A stretch of 64,000 nucleotides of DNA, taken from NCBI RefSeq assembly GCF_963678635.1, contig NC_087069.1, forward strand, positions 50,113,892 through 50,177,891, in the 5' to 3' direction. The notes beneath the pieces were generated by a model. The model did no database searches. It saw nothing but the letters and a program-made list of their open reading frames with translations, and had not been told where the DNA came from. Source of the stretch: Symsagittifera roscoffensis (lineage: Eukaryota; Xenacoelomorpha; Acoela; Convolutidae). Below are positions 10,034-20,791 of the stretch, piece by piece. Made by a program: the position numbers and the translations under genes. Every line of letters begins with the position of its first letter. Within the stretch, counting starts at the first letter, position 1.

Positions 10034-11403
10034 GAAATCTCTTCACCTGTTGATCTTGACTACTGGGACAACAAACTGAAAAACAGTTTGAGTGAAAGTA
10101 CGAGCGTTGTTGTGTATGAGTAAACGTAAGGTCCTTCTCTCAAATTCGAGAACTGTTTAGGTTCGAGTTTTAGAAACGTCACGCACCGTTCAATCATCAA
10201 AAAGTAACACGGTGACAGCAACAGACCCAATCCTGGTCAAAAATTCTCCCGATAAATTGACGTCAACCCATCTTAATTCAACTAAAGAGCAATAAAAGAC
10301 CACCTTAAATTATCAGAGTAAGCTGATTTGTCAAAAATAGGCAGAAAAAGTGGTCAGTTTCAATTATTAAGAACCTCAGGATAATCAGTTACCCTCGTGA
10401 TGGTAGCGGTCGGCCTATTCAATGCAGAAGTGGGGGGAAATTCTCCAGGGGCTGAAAAAGGAAAAAACAAAACGATTCAGTTTAGTGAAATCTCTTCAAC
10501 TCTGGATTCCAATACAAAATGCTCAGCTAAAAGTTTCCAATTAAACCTTAATAAAGCAAAAAAAAACTTTAGATTTTTTTGCCGTATTAATGCTTTTTTC
10601 GAACTCATTTCATTTTTGTATTTCTGGGATGTAATTTTTTTTTCATTATGTCTAATGATATCTAAGGCTCTTAGTTTGATAAGGGTTTTAAAACCTCATT
10701 TTTTCCCAATTAAAAGTGTTCACCTATAGATCTGAGTTTTTTTTTCATTGTTTTTTTAAATTATAATTAATTATTTTGTAGATAACTGTATAACTTGTCA
10801 GTAACAAGTATCAGATATGTTGAAAACTCCAATTATATAACTACTGTCTCTGAGTTCATTCGATGATGCTTTTAGTCAATTTGATACTTTTTTGTTTCAA
10901 ATTTCGGATTGCGTTTGCGGAACGCAATGAAAATTTAATGGTTGAAGGGATAATGAAGTATGAGTTTTAGATGGTAGCTATTTATAGTTACTTGGGTGTA
11001 ACATTTTGTCTAGCCTAAAAAAATGCTGTGAATTTGCAAGTAAGTGCTATTGTTTTGACATTCAAATTTATAAGAGACATGTCAATAAGTGTTCAACCAA
11101 AATTTTATGGAGGTTCTTTTCCTAATTGAAAAGAAAAAAAAAACTGTTAATTTTTGTGTGCCAGTAAAGCTATCTTTATTTTATGATATCGTCAAAGTTT
11201 ATCAATTTAATAATAAATAAATTCGTTCCCAAAAAGGGATTAAATTTTACATAACTCAAACAAAAATGAAAAATAAAAAACTTCCCAACTTGGAACAACA
11301 CCAAAAAGGTCAGTTAGCTGCCTATCGAGTGGTGTCTTATCTAGGTTTTTATCATTTCGATTCGATCAATCGGTCACAACTCTTATCATTTTTGCCTAGC
11401 ATC
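10034..11403. other. Non-coding flank inside duplication copy 2
   Basis: AT-rich sequence parallel to 1,833-3,180. A 110-codon frame at 10,397-10,729 begins with ATGATGGTAGCGGTCGG; copy 1 lacks part of this start region, and the C-terminal half of the frame is translated poly(T)-rich sequence, so it is not called as a gene. Confidence 0.5.
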
Positions 11404-11950
11404 AGAAACGGCGCTCGGACTTCCGAACAAAAAGCTTTGCCATGAAGTGAATTTGAAAAAAAAATTCAAAGCTTTTTGTTCGGAAGTCCGAGCGCCGTTT
11501 CTTTAGAATTCTAACAAAATAAACAGAATCGTCTGATAAAGAAGGATTCTGTTACAAACAAAGCTTTCGTTATAAAAAATTTCAACAATCCAAACTCAAT
11601 CAATAGCAACCGACGTATTCTCTTAATTGCAGCGAATTTCAATATACTATCAAAGTAACAGCAAGTGGATAAGCAACTGATCACCCGGCATCTTTTGGGA
11701 AAACGGTGACTGCCATGAAGTGAATTTGAAAAAAAATTTCAGTCACCGTTTTCCCAAAAGATGCCGGGTGATCAGTTCCTTATCCACTTGCTGTTACTTT
11801 GATAGTATATTGAAATTCGCTGCAATTAAGGGACTACGTCGGTTGCTATAGATTGAGTTTGGGATTGTTGAAATTTTTTATAGCGAAAGCTTTGTTTGTA
11901 ACAGAATCCTTCTTTATCAGACGATTCTGTTTATTTTGTTAGAATTCTAA
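11404..11950. repeat. Nested palindromes inside duplication copy 2
   Basis: Two hairpins lie back to back. Arms 11,404-11,438 and 11,466-11,502 pair around a 27-base loop; arms 11,503-11,710 and 11,741-11,950 (about 210 bases) pair around a 30-base spacer. Both loops hold the same sequence, GCCATGAAGTGAATTTGAAA, which is the reverse complement of a stretch present once in copy 1 (about 3,234-3,256). The long arms differ at several positions, so they are not a perfect sequencing fold-back. The order fits repeated template switching during replication. Confidence 0.85.
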
Positions 11951-12050
11951 AGAATACACTGGTTAAGCCTTCTAAAGAACTCTAGGGGATACCAGAATTC
12001 TAGAAGATATTTGGCATTCTAGAGGATACCAGAATTCTAGAGGATACATT

Positions 12051-12329
12051 CTATATTCGATGAAATTTTTTCGTTGAAAATATACTTGAATTTCCATACA
12101 CTTCTGTATCAACTAGTTTTGATTTTAAATGAAACGTGTTTTTGAATAATTTTTCATAATCAGCAATAATTAGATCGCTCACAGTACCATATTTTTGTTC
12201 TGTATCATTGCACCAAGTGATTTTTTCGAACTCATTCAAATAAAACTGTTCTTTGAAAAAAATCTTGTGTTCAACCTTCAAAATTTCTTTTGCCCTTTCG
12301 AGAAATACAATGAAAGCTTTGTTGCCAAC
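12051..12329 (-). CDS. Conserved exon-like frame, copy 2, unrecognised
   Basis: Same frame as 3,565-3,843, open for about 92 codons with no initiating ATG at its edge. The encoded residues are identical to copy 1 over at least the last 76 positions, with about one silent base change in 240 bases. See copy 1 for composition and alternatives. Confidence 0.35.
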   Translation of the reverse strand, partial: VGNKAFIVFLERAKEILKVEHKIFFKEQFYLNEFEKITWCNDTEQKYGTVSDLIIADYEKLFKNTFHLKSKLVDTEVYGNSSIFSTKKFHRI

Positions 12330-12779
12330 TCACATTTTTGATTTTTTTCCGTAGTTGAAACTACTTTAAACTGAAACTTTTATTTTTCTCTGTCTTCAGT
12401 TAATTAATATCCCTTCAAGTTTTGCCAAATTTATCTATTGCAAATTATTTGCCAAGAAATGATAAACATACTGAGGAGTAATTTCCAACTACAGCTTTTT
12501 TACGATTAAATACATCACAAGTTGAGCAAATAGTTTATTGTTGGCAACGGTAAGCTTAAGCTGCCAGAATCGCCAGAATGGGGGTCCCTAAAAATTAGGG
12601 AACCACTTCCTAAGATTTTACTGCACGTTAAAACCTCACACTTAGAAAGAAACCCTTAGAATCCGGTACAGTAAACAAAATTTTTTGAAATAAAGTGTTC
12701 AGATACCAGTGTGGGGATACAATCGTTCTTGTTTCGAACTTTTTGTTGAACAGTTTTCTTGTTGAGTTGTTCGGTTAAT

Positions 12780-14308
12780 ATTTCGAATCACTTCACTCGG
12801 AGTAAAAAAATTTCTCGCCGTCTGAAGCTCACATGGACAGAAAGCCAAACACTCCACTCTCCAATTAAGCAACGAGTAGCTCACCTAGCAATCTAAGTTG
12901 GGAAAGCAAAAAACCAGCACGTTTAGACCGAAAAATTTTAAAAACGCCAATACCAGATGAGGTCAGGCAGGACCTATAAACATGGCCAGAGAACAAAATC
13001 GACGCCAAATACAGCCCCCACACCCCAACCGGTGGCAGCAACAGCGACCACATGCCAACAACCCCAAACACCAGGTGTGAAACTTAGACGATCAATAGGC
13101 ATAGATAAAAATAAGCTAAACATAAGATATAAGGGAGTTCAAGAAACGGTAGACAAATATAAAAAAATTTACAAAACAAGTGGCGAAAAAAAGTATACGA
13201 ATTGGAACAAAGGTGAAAAAGGCAAACTTTTCGAGCAAAAAGACAATACAATCGAAGGAAAAATTTTAACTTTTATACCACACACCGCTTTGGTTTAAAC
13301 ATTCGCTAAGCAGACAATACTGATTAGAAATATTAGACTCACATTTGTGCTTCACCCCTTGATGTACGGAAATTGCAGGCCCTCAAAGCTTAGTGATTTT
13401 GTCGCTTACAAAACCGAGAAGAGATCCGGAACTTGCCTACGTTTTTTTGACAATGAGCAACCGAACGCCCCACAACACCCGATGTTCAAGGATGATGCAA
13501 CAACGGGTCTACCAAAAAGATTGACACAAAAGGAAACGGCAGCGGAACAACAAAACAACACAACGAAGAGACCAGCATAACCTACAGGGAAAAAAAGTGG
13601 TGGCCCAACACCAAAAACACCCGCGCGGGTAATAAACTTTCGAACAGAAACAAAATCAATGGAGAAAGACAGAACAGACAAATAGCAAAAAACAACAAAA
13701 AAACATCATAATGCCAAGGAGGGGAATCATTAACAACGTCGGAAAACTCTGTACCGTCACCGAAACAAGTCAACCAAAAGAAGGCACTTCCAGCACCAAC
13801 CGCCGATCCAACCAAAAACTCAATGCGAAATCGTCAGTCCACATTAGCAAAGACACTCAGTAATCCTGTCCCAATCAATACCATTGACGAGATAAAACAG
13901 GAAGCCCAGAAGAAAAAACGGCTCAGCATAAAGTCGCCAACAAACACGACGCCAAGGAACACATAGTCGAGCCTCCAAATTTTAATCCAAGAAGTCGGAT
14001 TTACTGACAAATCATCTGAACTCCAGGCGTGCGTGAAATTCCTCGAGGCGATCAATCTCAAAACAAAGAAAAAGATACGGAGATAATAGAATTCATTTTC
14101 CACGTAGACAGCCCAAACAGTGGTGAGGACACTGCTGGTGAAGTACTTCTGACAGAAAGATTAGACGGCAAAGCAGACAGTGCGAACGAAAAAGAAAAGC
14201 TATCATACGAAGAACACGTGAAACATGTGGATGACGACAACAAAACTAATGACGATGCGACGAAACAAAACAGAGCCGTCAAATAAAAATTTCACAGTAT
14301 AGAGAGAT

Positions 14309-14358
<50 letters not shown>

Positions 14359-14444
14359 CGTCGAGGACTATAAAAACTGAACAGTCCCATAGCGACTTTA
14401 TAATCTCCAGTCCCTTCCATTTTAATCGTTTTTGGCAGGGGGAA
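12780..14444 (+). mobile_element. Gypsy-type LTR element, 3' internal part, copy 2 (fossil)
   Basis: Near-copy of 4,290-5,912 and reverse complement of 15,938-17,470. Order: Pro/Thr/Gln-rich coding, charged coding, GA microsatellite (about 14,302-14,356), purine tract GGCAGGGGGAA, then the LTR. It forms the left arm of the palindrome centred near 15,190. Broken, with several breaks; the 5' part of the element is absent here. Confidence 0.65.
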
Positions 14445-14702
14445 TGTCATCCAGTACGGATTGACAAACTGTACAATTGTAACTGTTTATATAAACCCAC
14501 TGCGATTAGTAAACTTTCTATTGGTCATTTGACCTTGTACGATTTAGGAGATTGAAGAGGCTGAGGTAAAAGCTCGAGTTCAATGAACGATTTAACAAAT
14601 AGGTTGTCTTACTCACACTCACTTATGATATTTTGTTTAGCTATCCGTTCGGATTCAGCGTTTAGCACTTATAATAAGTAAGGCTTTGACAGCAGCATTG
14701 CA
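14445..14702 (+). repeat. LTR, left member of inverted pair
   Basis: 258 bases beginning TGTCATCC and ending TTGCA, so it has the usual TG...CA ends. A purine tract lies directly upstream. It contains TTTATATAAACC, a probable TATA box at about 14,486-14,497. Its inverted partner is 15,671-15,926. The similarity continues about 12 bases past the CA, which could be shared flank or a slightly longer LTR. Confidence 0.8.
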
Positions 14703-15670
14703 AAAATCAATACCGCAAAATTCAATTCGTTCTTCTTGATGTCATCCGATTCTGTGGAATAGAACTGTATGTTTTTTTTAATTCAACTTTCCGTTTCCTC
14801 TGGTAGCTCTTGTCTTGATGTAGAGGCTAAAAGTCAATTTCAACGATTTGGGGAATTTTTAGTATAAAGATTACAACTCAGACATGTAATTAGGCAAATG
14901 AAAACAGCGGAAACAGAAAATTAGTAAAACATTCGAAAAAATTAAGTCATCCCCCTCAAATTTTTATCAATTTGGTTAATTGTTGAAGAAAAATGATTTG
15001 TTTTGTATGGTATGTTATTTTAAGCAAATTCTAGCTGCAGCATTTTTTTTCCTAAGGTATTTTTTACTTCAAATGTCTTCATTACTACTAATTTACGATC
15101 ACGCTATTTTTCTACAAATAAAATTAAGTTTCGTTTTCCCTTAGGTTTTCTAAAATAAAAGATGACCTTGTTTCTTGGTTTGCCTGTACATCAGTTTAAC
15201 CTGCCTTTATCGTTGACCCATTTGAACGCATTTGTCAAATTTCCGTTGTGTTTCAAGTTAAAAAAATGATCCGAATAAATGACAGGCATTGGTAAGATAA
15301 TTGATAGCATTTCAAAGTCTGGCTGGTATAGCCGATGTAAGTTGAACTAAGAACTCTAATTACTTTCTTAAAGATCACACATTCATTCAAAGAGAAATTA
15401 AAAAAAAACGCTTTTTTTCTATTCATTTTTTGTGTTTTTGAGCAACCAGAGACCTGGCTGAAAAAATGTGATTTCATGAATGCTGAAAACATTTTGAATT
15501 TAACGAATTTTATCAAATGCTTTCTAGAGGCAGCAGAGTTTTTTCAGCAAATGATTTTTTGATTGATTAACACATCTTTTTTTCTATTGATAGTCCTTAA
15601 ACACACTTTATTTTCCTTTTTTGATTTTTCCTACTCCGCCAGTTTTCTTTTCTGCATCGGTATTGATTTT
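14703..15670 (-). other. Core segment between inverted LTRs, flipped orientation
   Basis: Reverse-complement of the copy 1 core (6,038-6,999). It contains the minus-strand 87-codon frame at 15,253-15,516 matching the copy 1 frame. No recognised domain. Confidence 0.6.
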
Positions 15671-15926
15671 TGCATTGCTGCTGTCATAGCCCGACTTGTG
15701 ATAAGTTTTTAACGCTGAATCCGAGCAGATAGGTAAACAAAAATTCATAAACAAGCGTGAGTAACACAACTGATTTGTTAAATCGTTCCTTGAATTCGAG
15801 CTTTCACCTCAGCCTCTTCAATCTCCTAAATCGTACAAGGTCAAATGACCAATATAAATTTTACTAATTGCAGTGGGTTTATATAAACAGTTACAATTGT
15901 AGTTTGTCAATCCGTACCGGATGACA
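15671..15926 (-). repeat. 3' LTR of the minus-strand gypsy element
   Basis: 256 bases, reverse complement of 14,445-14,702, with the purine tract reverse complement (TTCCCCCTGCC) at 15,927-15,937. It closes the minus-strand gypsy element that starts near 20.1 kb. Confidence 0.8.
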
Positions 15927-15937
15927 TTCCCCCTGCC

Positions 15938-16016
15938 AAAAACTAATAAAATGGAAGGGACTGGAGATTATAAAGTCGCTATGGGACTGTTCAGTTTTTT
16001 TATAGTCCTCGACGGA

Positions 16017-16049
<33 letters not shown>

Positions 16050-17470
16050 AATACTGTAAAGTGTTTATTTGATGGCTCTGTTTTGTTTCGTCGCATCGTC
16101 ATCAGTTTTGATGTCGTCATCTATATGTTTCACGTGTTCTTCGTATGACAACTTTTCTTTTCCGTTCGCACTGTCTGCTTTGCCGTCTAATCTTTTTTGT
16201 CAAAAATACTTCACCACCAGTGTCCTCACCACTGTTTGAACTGTCTACGTGGAAAAGGAATTCAATTATCTCCGTATCTTTTTCTTTGTTTTGAGATTGA
16301 TCGCCTCGAGGAATTTCACGCACGCCTGGAGTTCAGATGATTTGTCAGTAAATCCGACTTCTTGGATTAAAATTTGGAGGCTCGACTTTGTGTTCCTTGG
16401 CGTCGTGTTTGTTGGCGACTCTATAGTGAACCGTTTTTTCTTTTGGTCTTCCTGTTTTATCTCGTCAATAGTATTGATTGGGACGGGGTTACTGAATGTC
16501 TTTGCTAATGTGGACTGACGAATTCGCATTGAGTTTCTGGTTGGTTCGGCGTTTGGTGCTGGAGGTGCCTTCTTCTGATTTACCAGTTTCGGTGACTGTA
16601 CAAAGTTTTCCGATGTTGTTAATGATTCCTCTCCTTCGCATTATGATGTATTTTTTTGCTGTTTGTCTGTTCTGTCTTTCTCCATTGATTTTGCTTCTGT
16701 TCGAAAGTTTATTACCCGCGCGGGTGTTGTAGGGCGTTCGGTTGCTCAATGTCTAAAAAACGTAGGCAAGTTCCGGTTCTCCTCGCGGTTTTGTAAGCGA
16801 CAAAATCACTAAGCCTTGGGGGCCTGCAATTTCCGTACATCAATGGGTGAAGCACAAATTTGAGTCGAACATTTCTTATCAGTTTTGTCTGCTAAGCGAA
16901 TGTTCCAACCAAAGCGGTTGGTGGTATAAAAGTTAAAATGTTTCCTTCGGTCGATTGTCTTTTTGATCGAAAGGTTTGCCTTTTTCACCTTTGTTCCAAT
17001 TCGTATACTTTTTCTCGCCACTTGTTTTATACATTTTTTTATTTTTTGTCTACCGTTTCTTGAACTCCCTTATATCTTATGTTTAGCTTATTTTTATCCA
17101 GGCCTATTGATCGTCTAAGTTTCACACCTGGTGTTTGTGGTTGTTGGCATGTGGTCGATGTTGCTGCCACCGGTTGGGGTGTGGGGGCTGTATTTGGCAT
17201 CTTTTGACAGCGATTTTGTTCTCTGACCATGTCTATAGGTCCTGCCTGACCTCAGCTTTGATTGGCGTTTTAAAAAAAAAAAATCCGATCTAAACATGCT
17301 TGTTTTGTGCTTGTTTTCCAACTTAGATTGCTAGTAGAGCTGCTCGTTGCTTAGTTGGAGAATGGACTGTTTGGCTTTCCCTCTGTTTGAGCTTCAGACG
17401 GCGAGAAGTTTTTTACTCCGTGTGAAATGATTCTAAATGTTTTTCGAATAAATTCAGTGATTCGAAATGT
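15938..17470 (-). mobile_element. C-terminal/3' region of the minus-strand gypsy element (fossil)
   Basis: Inverted copy of 12,780-14,437, forming the right arm of the palindrome. It contains the CT (GA) microsatellite at about 16,017-16,052 and encodes the same Pro/Thr-rich and charged segments on minus. Similarity to copy 2 ends near 17,470, where pol-like sequence begins. Confidence 0.65.
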
Positions 17471-17888
17471 TTCCGGCTACATATAAGGCTAATTGATAAG
17501 GTTTGTAAACTTTGTCTTATCTCATTACACTTAGGCTGCGTTTTACTGTTTGGATCAGTGTTTCCACTAGCCCTATTGTTATGTGGTCGTCTACTGAAGC
17601 AAAAAAAGCTTGATGTTTTTAATGTTACAAAATAGTGAAATAGTTAAACTATTAATCGTCGGGGCACCCCCTTATTTGAAATGTAGCGTTGCATAAGTTT
17701 TATCGCAATGTCTCCTCGTCTCGTTGTTTAAACGATTTGGATTATAATTACGGATTTTTGAGATTTTCTAATGAATTTTTTGCTTGAATGAGTTTGGAGT
17801 GTTTATTTTTAACTGATCAGATTTGAGTTGATTTAGTTGACTTTTTGCAAATTGTGCTGAATGTTTTATTTAGATATTGGACATTTTG

Positions 17889-18134
17889 TTAACGTTCGTT
17901 TTTTTTCCGCGCGCTTTTTGATTGGCCAAAAGTGTGCTCGATTCTGATTGGCAATATTGTTTTGTATGATTTTGTCAATAATGCAATGTTATCCAGAAGG
18001 AGTTCTGTGTTTGGCATTTGATATTTATTTTGGTGTATGAATTTATTGATCTTTTTGGATTCTATTGCCACTTTACAGTTTGGTCCTTCTTTACGGTTAT
18101 TACATTTGGGCTGATAATTTGATTGTCCGAACAT
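17889..18134 (-). mobile_element. Reverse transcriptase island of the gypsy element (fossil)
   Basis: The minus strand encodes a stretch with KKINKFIHQNKYQMPNTELL, matching the conserved region before the first catalytic aspartate in Ty3/gypsy reverse transcriptases, where NKYQMPN is characteristic. A related stretch occurs in the other gypsy fragment at 28,399-28,671. Confidence 0.7.
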
Positions 18135-18819
18135 TTACTCGGTTTGATGATGTGTTTGTGGCCGATCAATTTCTTTCGCTCTTTTTCAACTCTTCCTTGT
18201 TTGTACGTCTTTTTTGTTGCATAGCGTTTGAGTCTTTTATGAAATTTGTTTTCATTACATAGACTTTAGATTTTGGTTTCGTATACAGAAATATTTGAAA
18301 GTATCTTTAACTCACTATTTCACCTCAGGGTTTGGTTCATCAATTTCTCGTATATTTGGCTTTGTTTTGGTTTTTCGTGGATTTTTCTTATGAGGATTTG
18401 AGGTAGTAGTTTTCTATTTTTCTTATTTTCGCTTTCTGGTTAGCCACTATGATGAATGATTCTGATTATATTGTCCATCCACCGGGTTTAAGCTCAACTA
18501 TTAATCTTTCTTTTGGAATAATAAATTCCCCATTGTAAATTGCTAAGTTTCTTGCCGCGTCTTCTTAGGGGACACATTTAAGTAATATGGATTCGTAGTT
18601 TTTCTGCAATCTGATGTTCTGTTTTGTTTAGAAGAGACATCGGAGTCTGCAATGGCGAATATGACGTCCGGGTTTGTTTCAGTTTCACCGTTTAGATCGT
18701 CCTCAGTCAGCTGAGTTTTTCTTTAGCTCGAGTTGCCATTACTGAAAATTGATCCTGTTGGAAACCTACTCAGCCATTAAAACAATTAATTACAGCAAAT
18801 TCTACTGGATTGTTTACTT

Positions 18820-19092
18820 TCATGTCACTGTTGCTCTCCGTTTATTACTGTTGTTCTTCGCTTCAATCTTCTGATTAAAAAAATTTTGTAGACCGACATA
18901 TTTCCGCGAAATTCCGCATGTGGCGCATTTCGAGTAAAATTTATCTTTTGCTGGACTTGATTGTAGATGATTTGGGCCAAACTGTCTGCAGCACTTATAA
19001 CATTGTTTTCTCCGTGCTTTGTAAATGTGTTGTTGGCCCCTTTGTGTTTTGTGCTCCGCGTGTGCCGTTTTGTTGTCCGCGAAATCCGCCAC
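18820..19092 (-). mobile_element. Gag zinc-binding segment of the gypsy element (fossil)
   Basis: The minus strand encodes RKQCYKCCRQFGPNHLQSSP followed by a second Cys pair (KCATCG). This is the extended zinc-knuckle pattern C-x2-C...GPNHLQ-x2-PA...C-x2-C known from gag of many invertebrate gypsy elements. Its position between the 5' LTR and the RT island fits gag. Confidence 0.7.
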
Positions 19093-20110
19093 GACCTGGT
19101 TGTGATTACTTTTGGTTGGCGGGACGGCCTCTGCTTTGCGAATTGATGTAACCCATTGATTCTTGTTTCATTGCTTTCAATGTTCCATATGGATTCGTTT
19201 CCGTGATTCGGCTGTGTTCAATTCACTTTTCCCGACAAACTGCATCTTCGTATGCATCCTGTGGACTTCGCGTTTCTGCTAGTAGCTCTTCCGCTATTTT
19301 TATCCTGATTCTTGTGAGCTGTAAACATATCACGAACCCACTCGTCTTCTCTACCCTCACAATCAGCGTGCAACGCTCATTCTACAAGATCATCCTAGAA
19401 CTGTTCCAATTTTTCCTTTTTGTTTGCGACAAATGAAGTTATATCTTTTTAATGCTGTAAATCTTGTTGTGATGAAATTTTCCTATTTCCATGAGTTTTT
19501 CCGTTGTCGCATTGCTTACATCAAAACGTGGTCTTTTATGTTGTACTTGACGTTGACCTTCCGCGCCTACGCACAGAAAAAACAACTCCGTACTTTCGCA
19601 TCTGCTTTGTCCCACCGAAAAGAGTTACGAAATTTGTCTTTCTCTCTAGAATTCAGGACTCTGTTTGCCCAACCGATGGTTTTCCCTGATTTCTTACATC
19701 TCGGTTTTACTTATACGCTGCTTTGTCACCGGTTATTTTGAGTTTGTATATGGGTTCTGGTGATTTGACTAATGAAGGTTGGGCTCTTAGTAGATTTCTG
19801 AACTCCGCTCCTTTTTCTGCGAATACCACCATCTCTAGCATGGCTGCTCATTTGAGCCGCTCTGATGGTGGTTCTGCCGACGCCTTCTACTAGAATGGGT
19901 TGATAATCCAAGGACTTTTAGTATAGCCTGATGGTCATTGTCACGTTCTAACGTATGAGAAATTTTTATCACTGAATCCGAACGGATTGGTAAACATTAA
20001 TCCAAAAGCGAGTGTGAGTAAGACAACCTATTTTTTATATCTCTTTTTGACATCTGAGCTTTTAGCTCAGCCTCCTCAATCCCCCAACTCGTACAAGGTC
20101 AAATGACCAA

Positions 20111-20590
20111 CTCGTACAAGGCCAAAAGTTAGAGCGAAGAACCATCCAAGAGTTGGCGAACGTTAATTTAACTACGAGTCCACAGTGACAGCAGTGTATA
20201 TGTAGGCAGTATAAATCACAGACTCTTCTTTGGTAGTTTTTTTTCGTCGTTCTGTCTGTTGGCTTTCTTGATTTGTCACACTCAAGAAGATTGACATATA
20301 CAAAAAGATTGTTCATGTCAATCTAAGAACTTAAGCCCTCTCTATTTAAGTTTAAAAGTTTTAAGATTTTGTAGCGCCCGACTTTTGTTTTCTTCTCGCC
20401 CTCTCTTTGAAATCTAAGTCGCTTGCTTATTTCAAGTTTTTTATATATTTCTGCAACTCGCTTCTCTGGATTGAAACCCAATACTTGTCCATTTTAGCAA
20501 AAAAACGCGTGTTTTGCTAGTGCATGAGCCAAAAGGTGCATTTCCCAGTCCTTCAAAACTTTTCTCTATCTTTTTCTGGAGTTTTATTAA
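20111..20590. other. No supported gene
   Basis: The first bases hold a second, partial ACTCGTACAAGG motif, so about 24 bases of the LTR edge are tandemly doubled. The rest is T-rich with no recognisable content. Confidence 0.45.
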
Positions 20591-20791
20591 AATCAAAAGA
20601 GCCAACAAGTTGTGAAAGACCCTGACGATCGTATAGCCCAGGCTTATGTCAATCTTCTGGAGTCAGCTGGTCCCGACATTGTTTCAGAAGAAAGAAGATG
20701 CTTAGCGGCGCGCGATGAAACGCTCTATGCCATCACACAAAACTGGCATCGAGGGAAGTATGATTTGAAGGTGAAGGGAGCCGTTAGTTAG
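20591..20791 (+). CDS. Candidate host exon, unrecognised
   Basis: A 66-codon frame between two stops reads as ordinary protein, with VVKDPDDRIAQAYVNLLESA and RRCLAARDETLYAITQNWHR in sequence. The base composition is visibly GC-richer than the flanks. AAAAG at 20,595-20,599 or the T-rich GTCTTT-like tract upstream could supply an acceptor, and AAG/GTGAAG at about 20,768-20,773 is a good donor match. No ATG opens it. I recognise no family. It could be an internal exon of a host gene or a relic of a mobile element. Confidence 0.35.
   Translation, partial: NQKSQQVVKDPDDRIAQAYVNLLESAGPDIVSEERRCLAARDETLYAITQNWHRGKYDLKVKGAVS

Larger units (their letters stand above)
10034..15937 (+). repeat. Large duplicated segment, copy 2
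   Basis: Direct repeat of 1,833-7,275. It differs by an extra nested palindrome (11,404-11,950), by full-length LTRs, and by the inverted orientation of the core. Unlike copy 1, the outer LTR is followed by the rest of a minus-strand gypsy element, so the right part folds back on itself around about 15,190. Confidence 0.85.
15671..20110 (-). mobile_element. Ty3/gypsy LTR retrotransposon, internally shortened (fossil)
   Basis: Read on the minus strand the order is: partial 5' LTR (about 20,110-19,921), gag, a gag zinc-binding segment (about 19,010-18,900), a short RT island (about 18,090-17,990), the Pro/Thr-rich and charged C-terminal region (17,470-15,938), purine tract, 3' LTR (15,926-15,671). 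The 5' LTR matches the 3' LTR through ACCTTGTACGA, GGTTGTCTTACTCACACTC and CCGTTCGGATTCAG. At about 4.4 kb it is shorter than an intact gypsy element because much of pol is not present. It is broken, with many breaks. LTR divergence looks considerable, so it is old. Confidence 0.75.

Noticed and set aside
10397-10729. 110-codon ATG frame in duplication copy 2
   Set aside because: Copy 1 lacks part of the start region and the second half is translated T-rich DNA; not conserved as protein.
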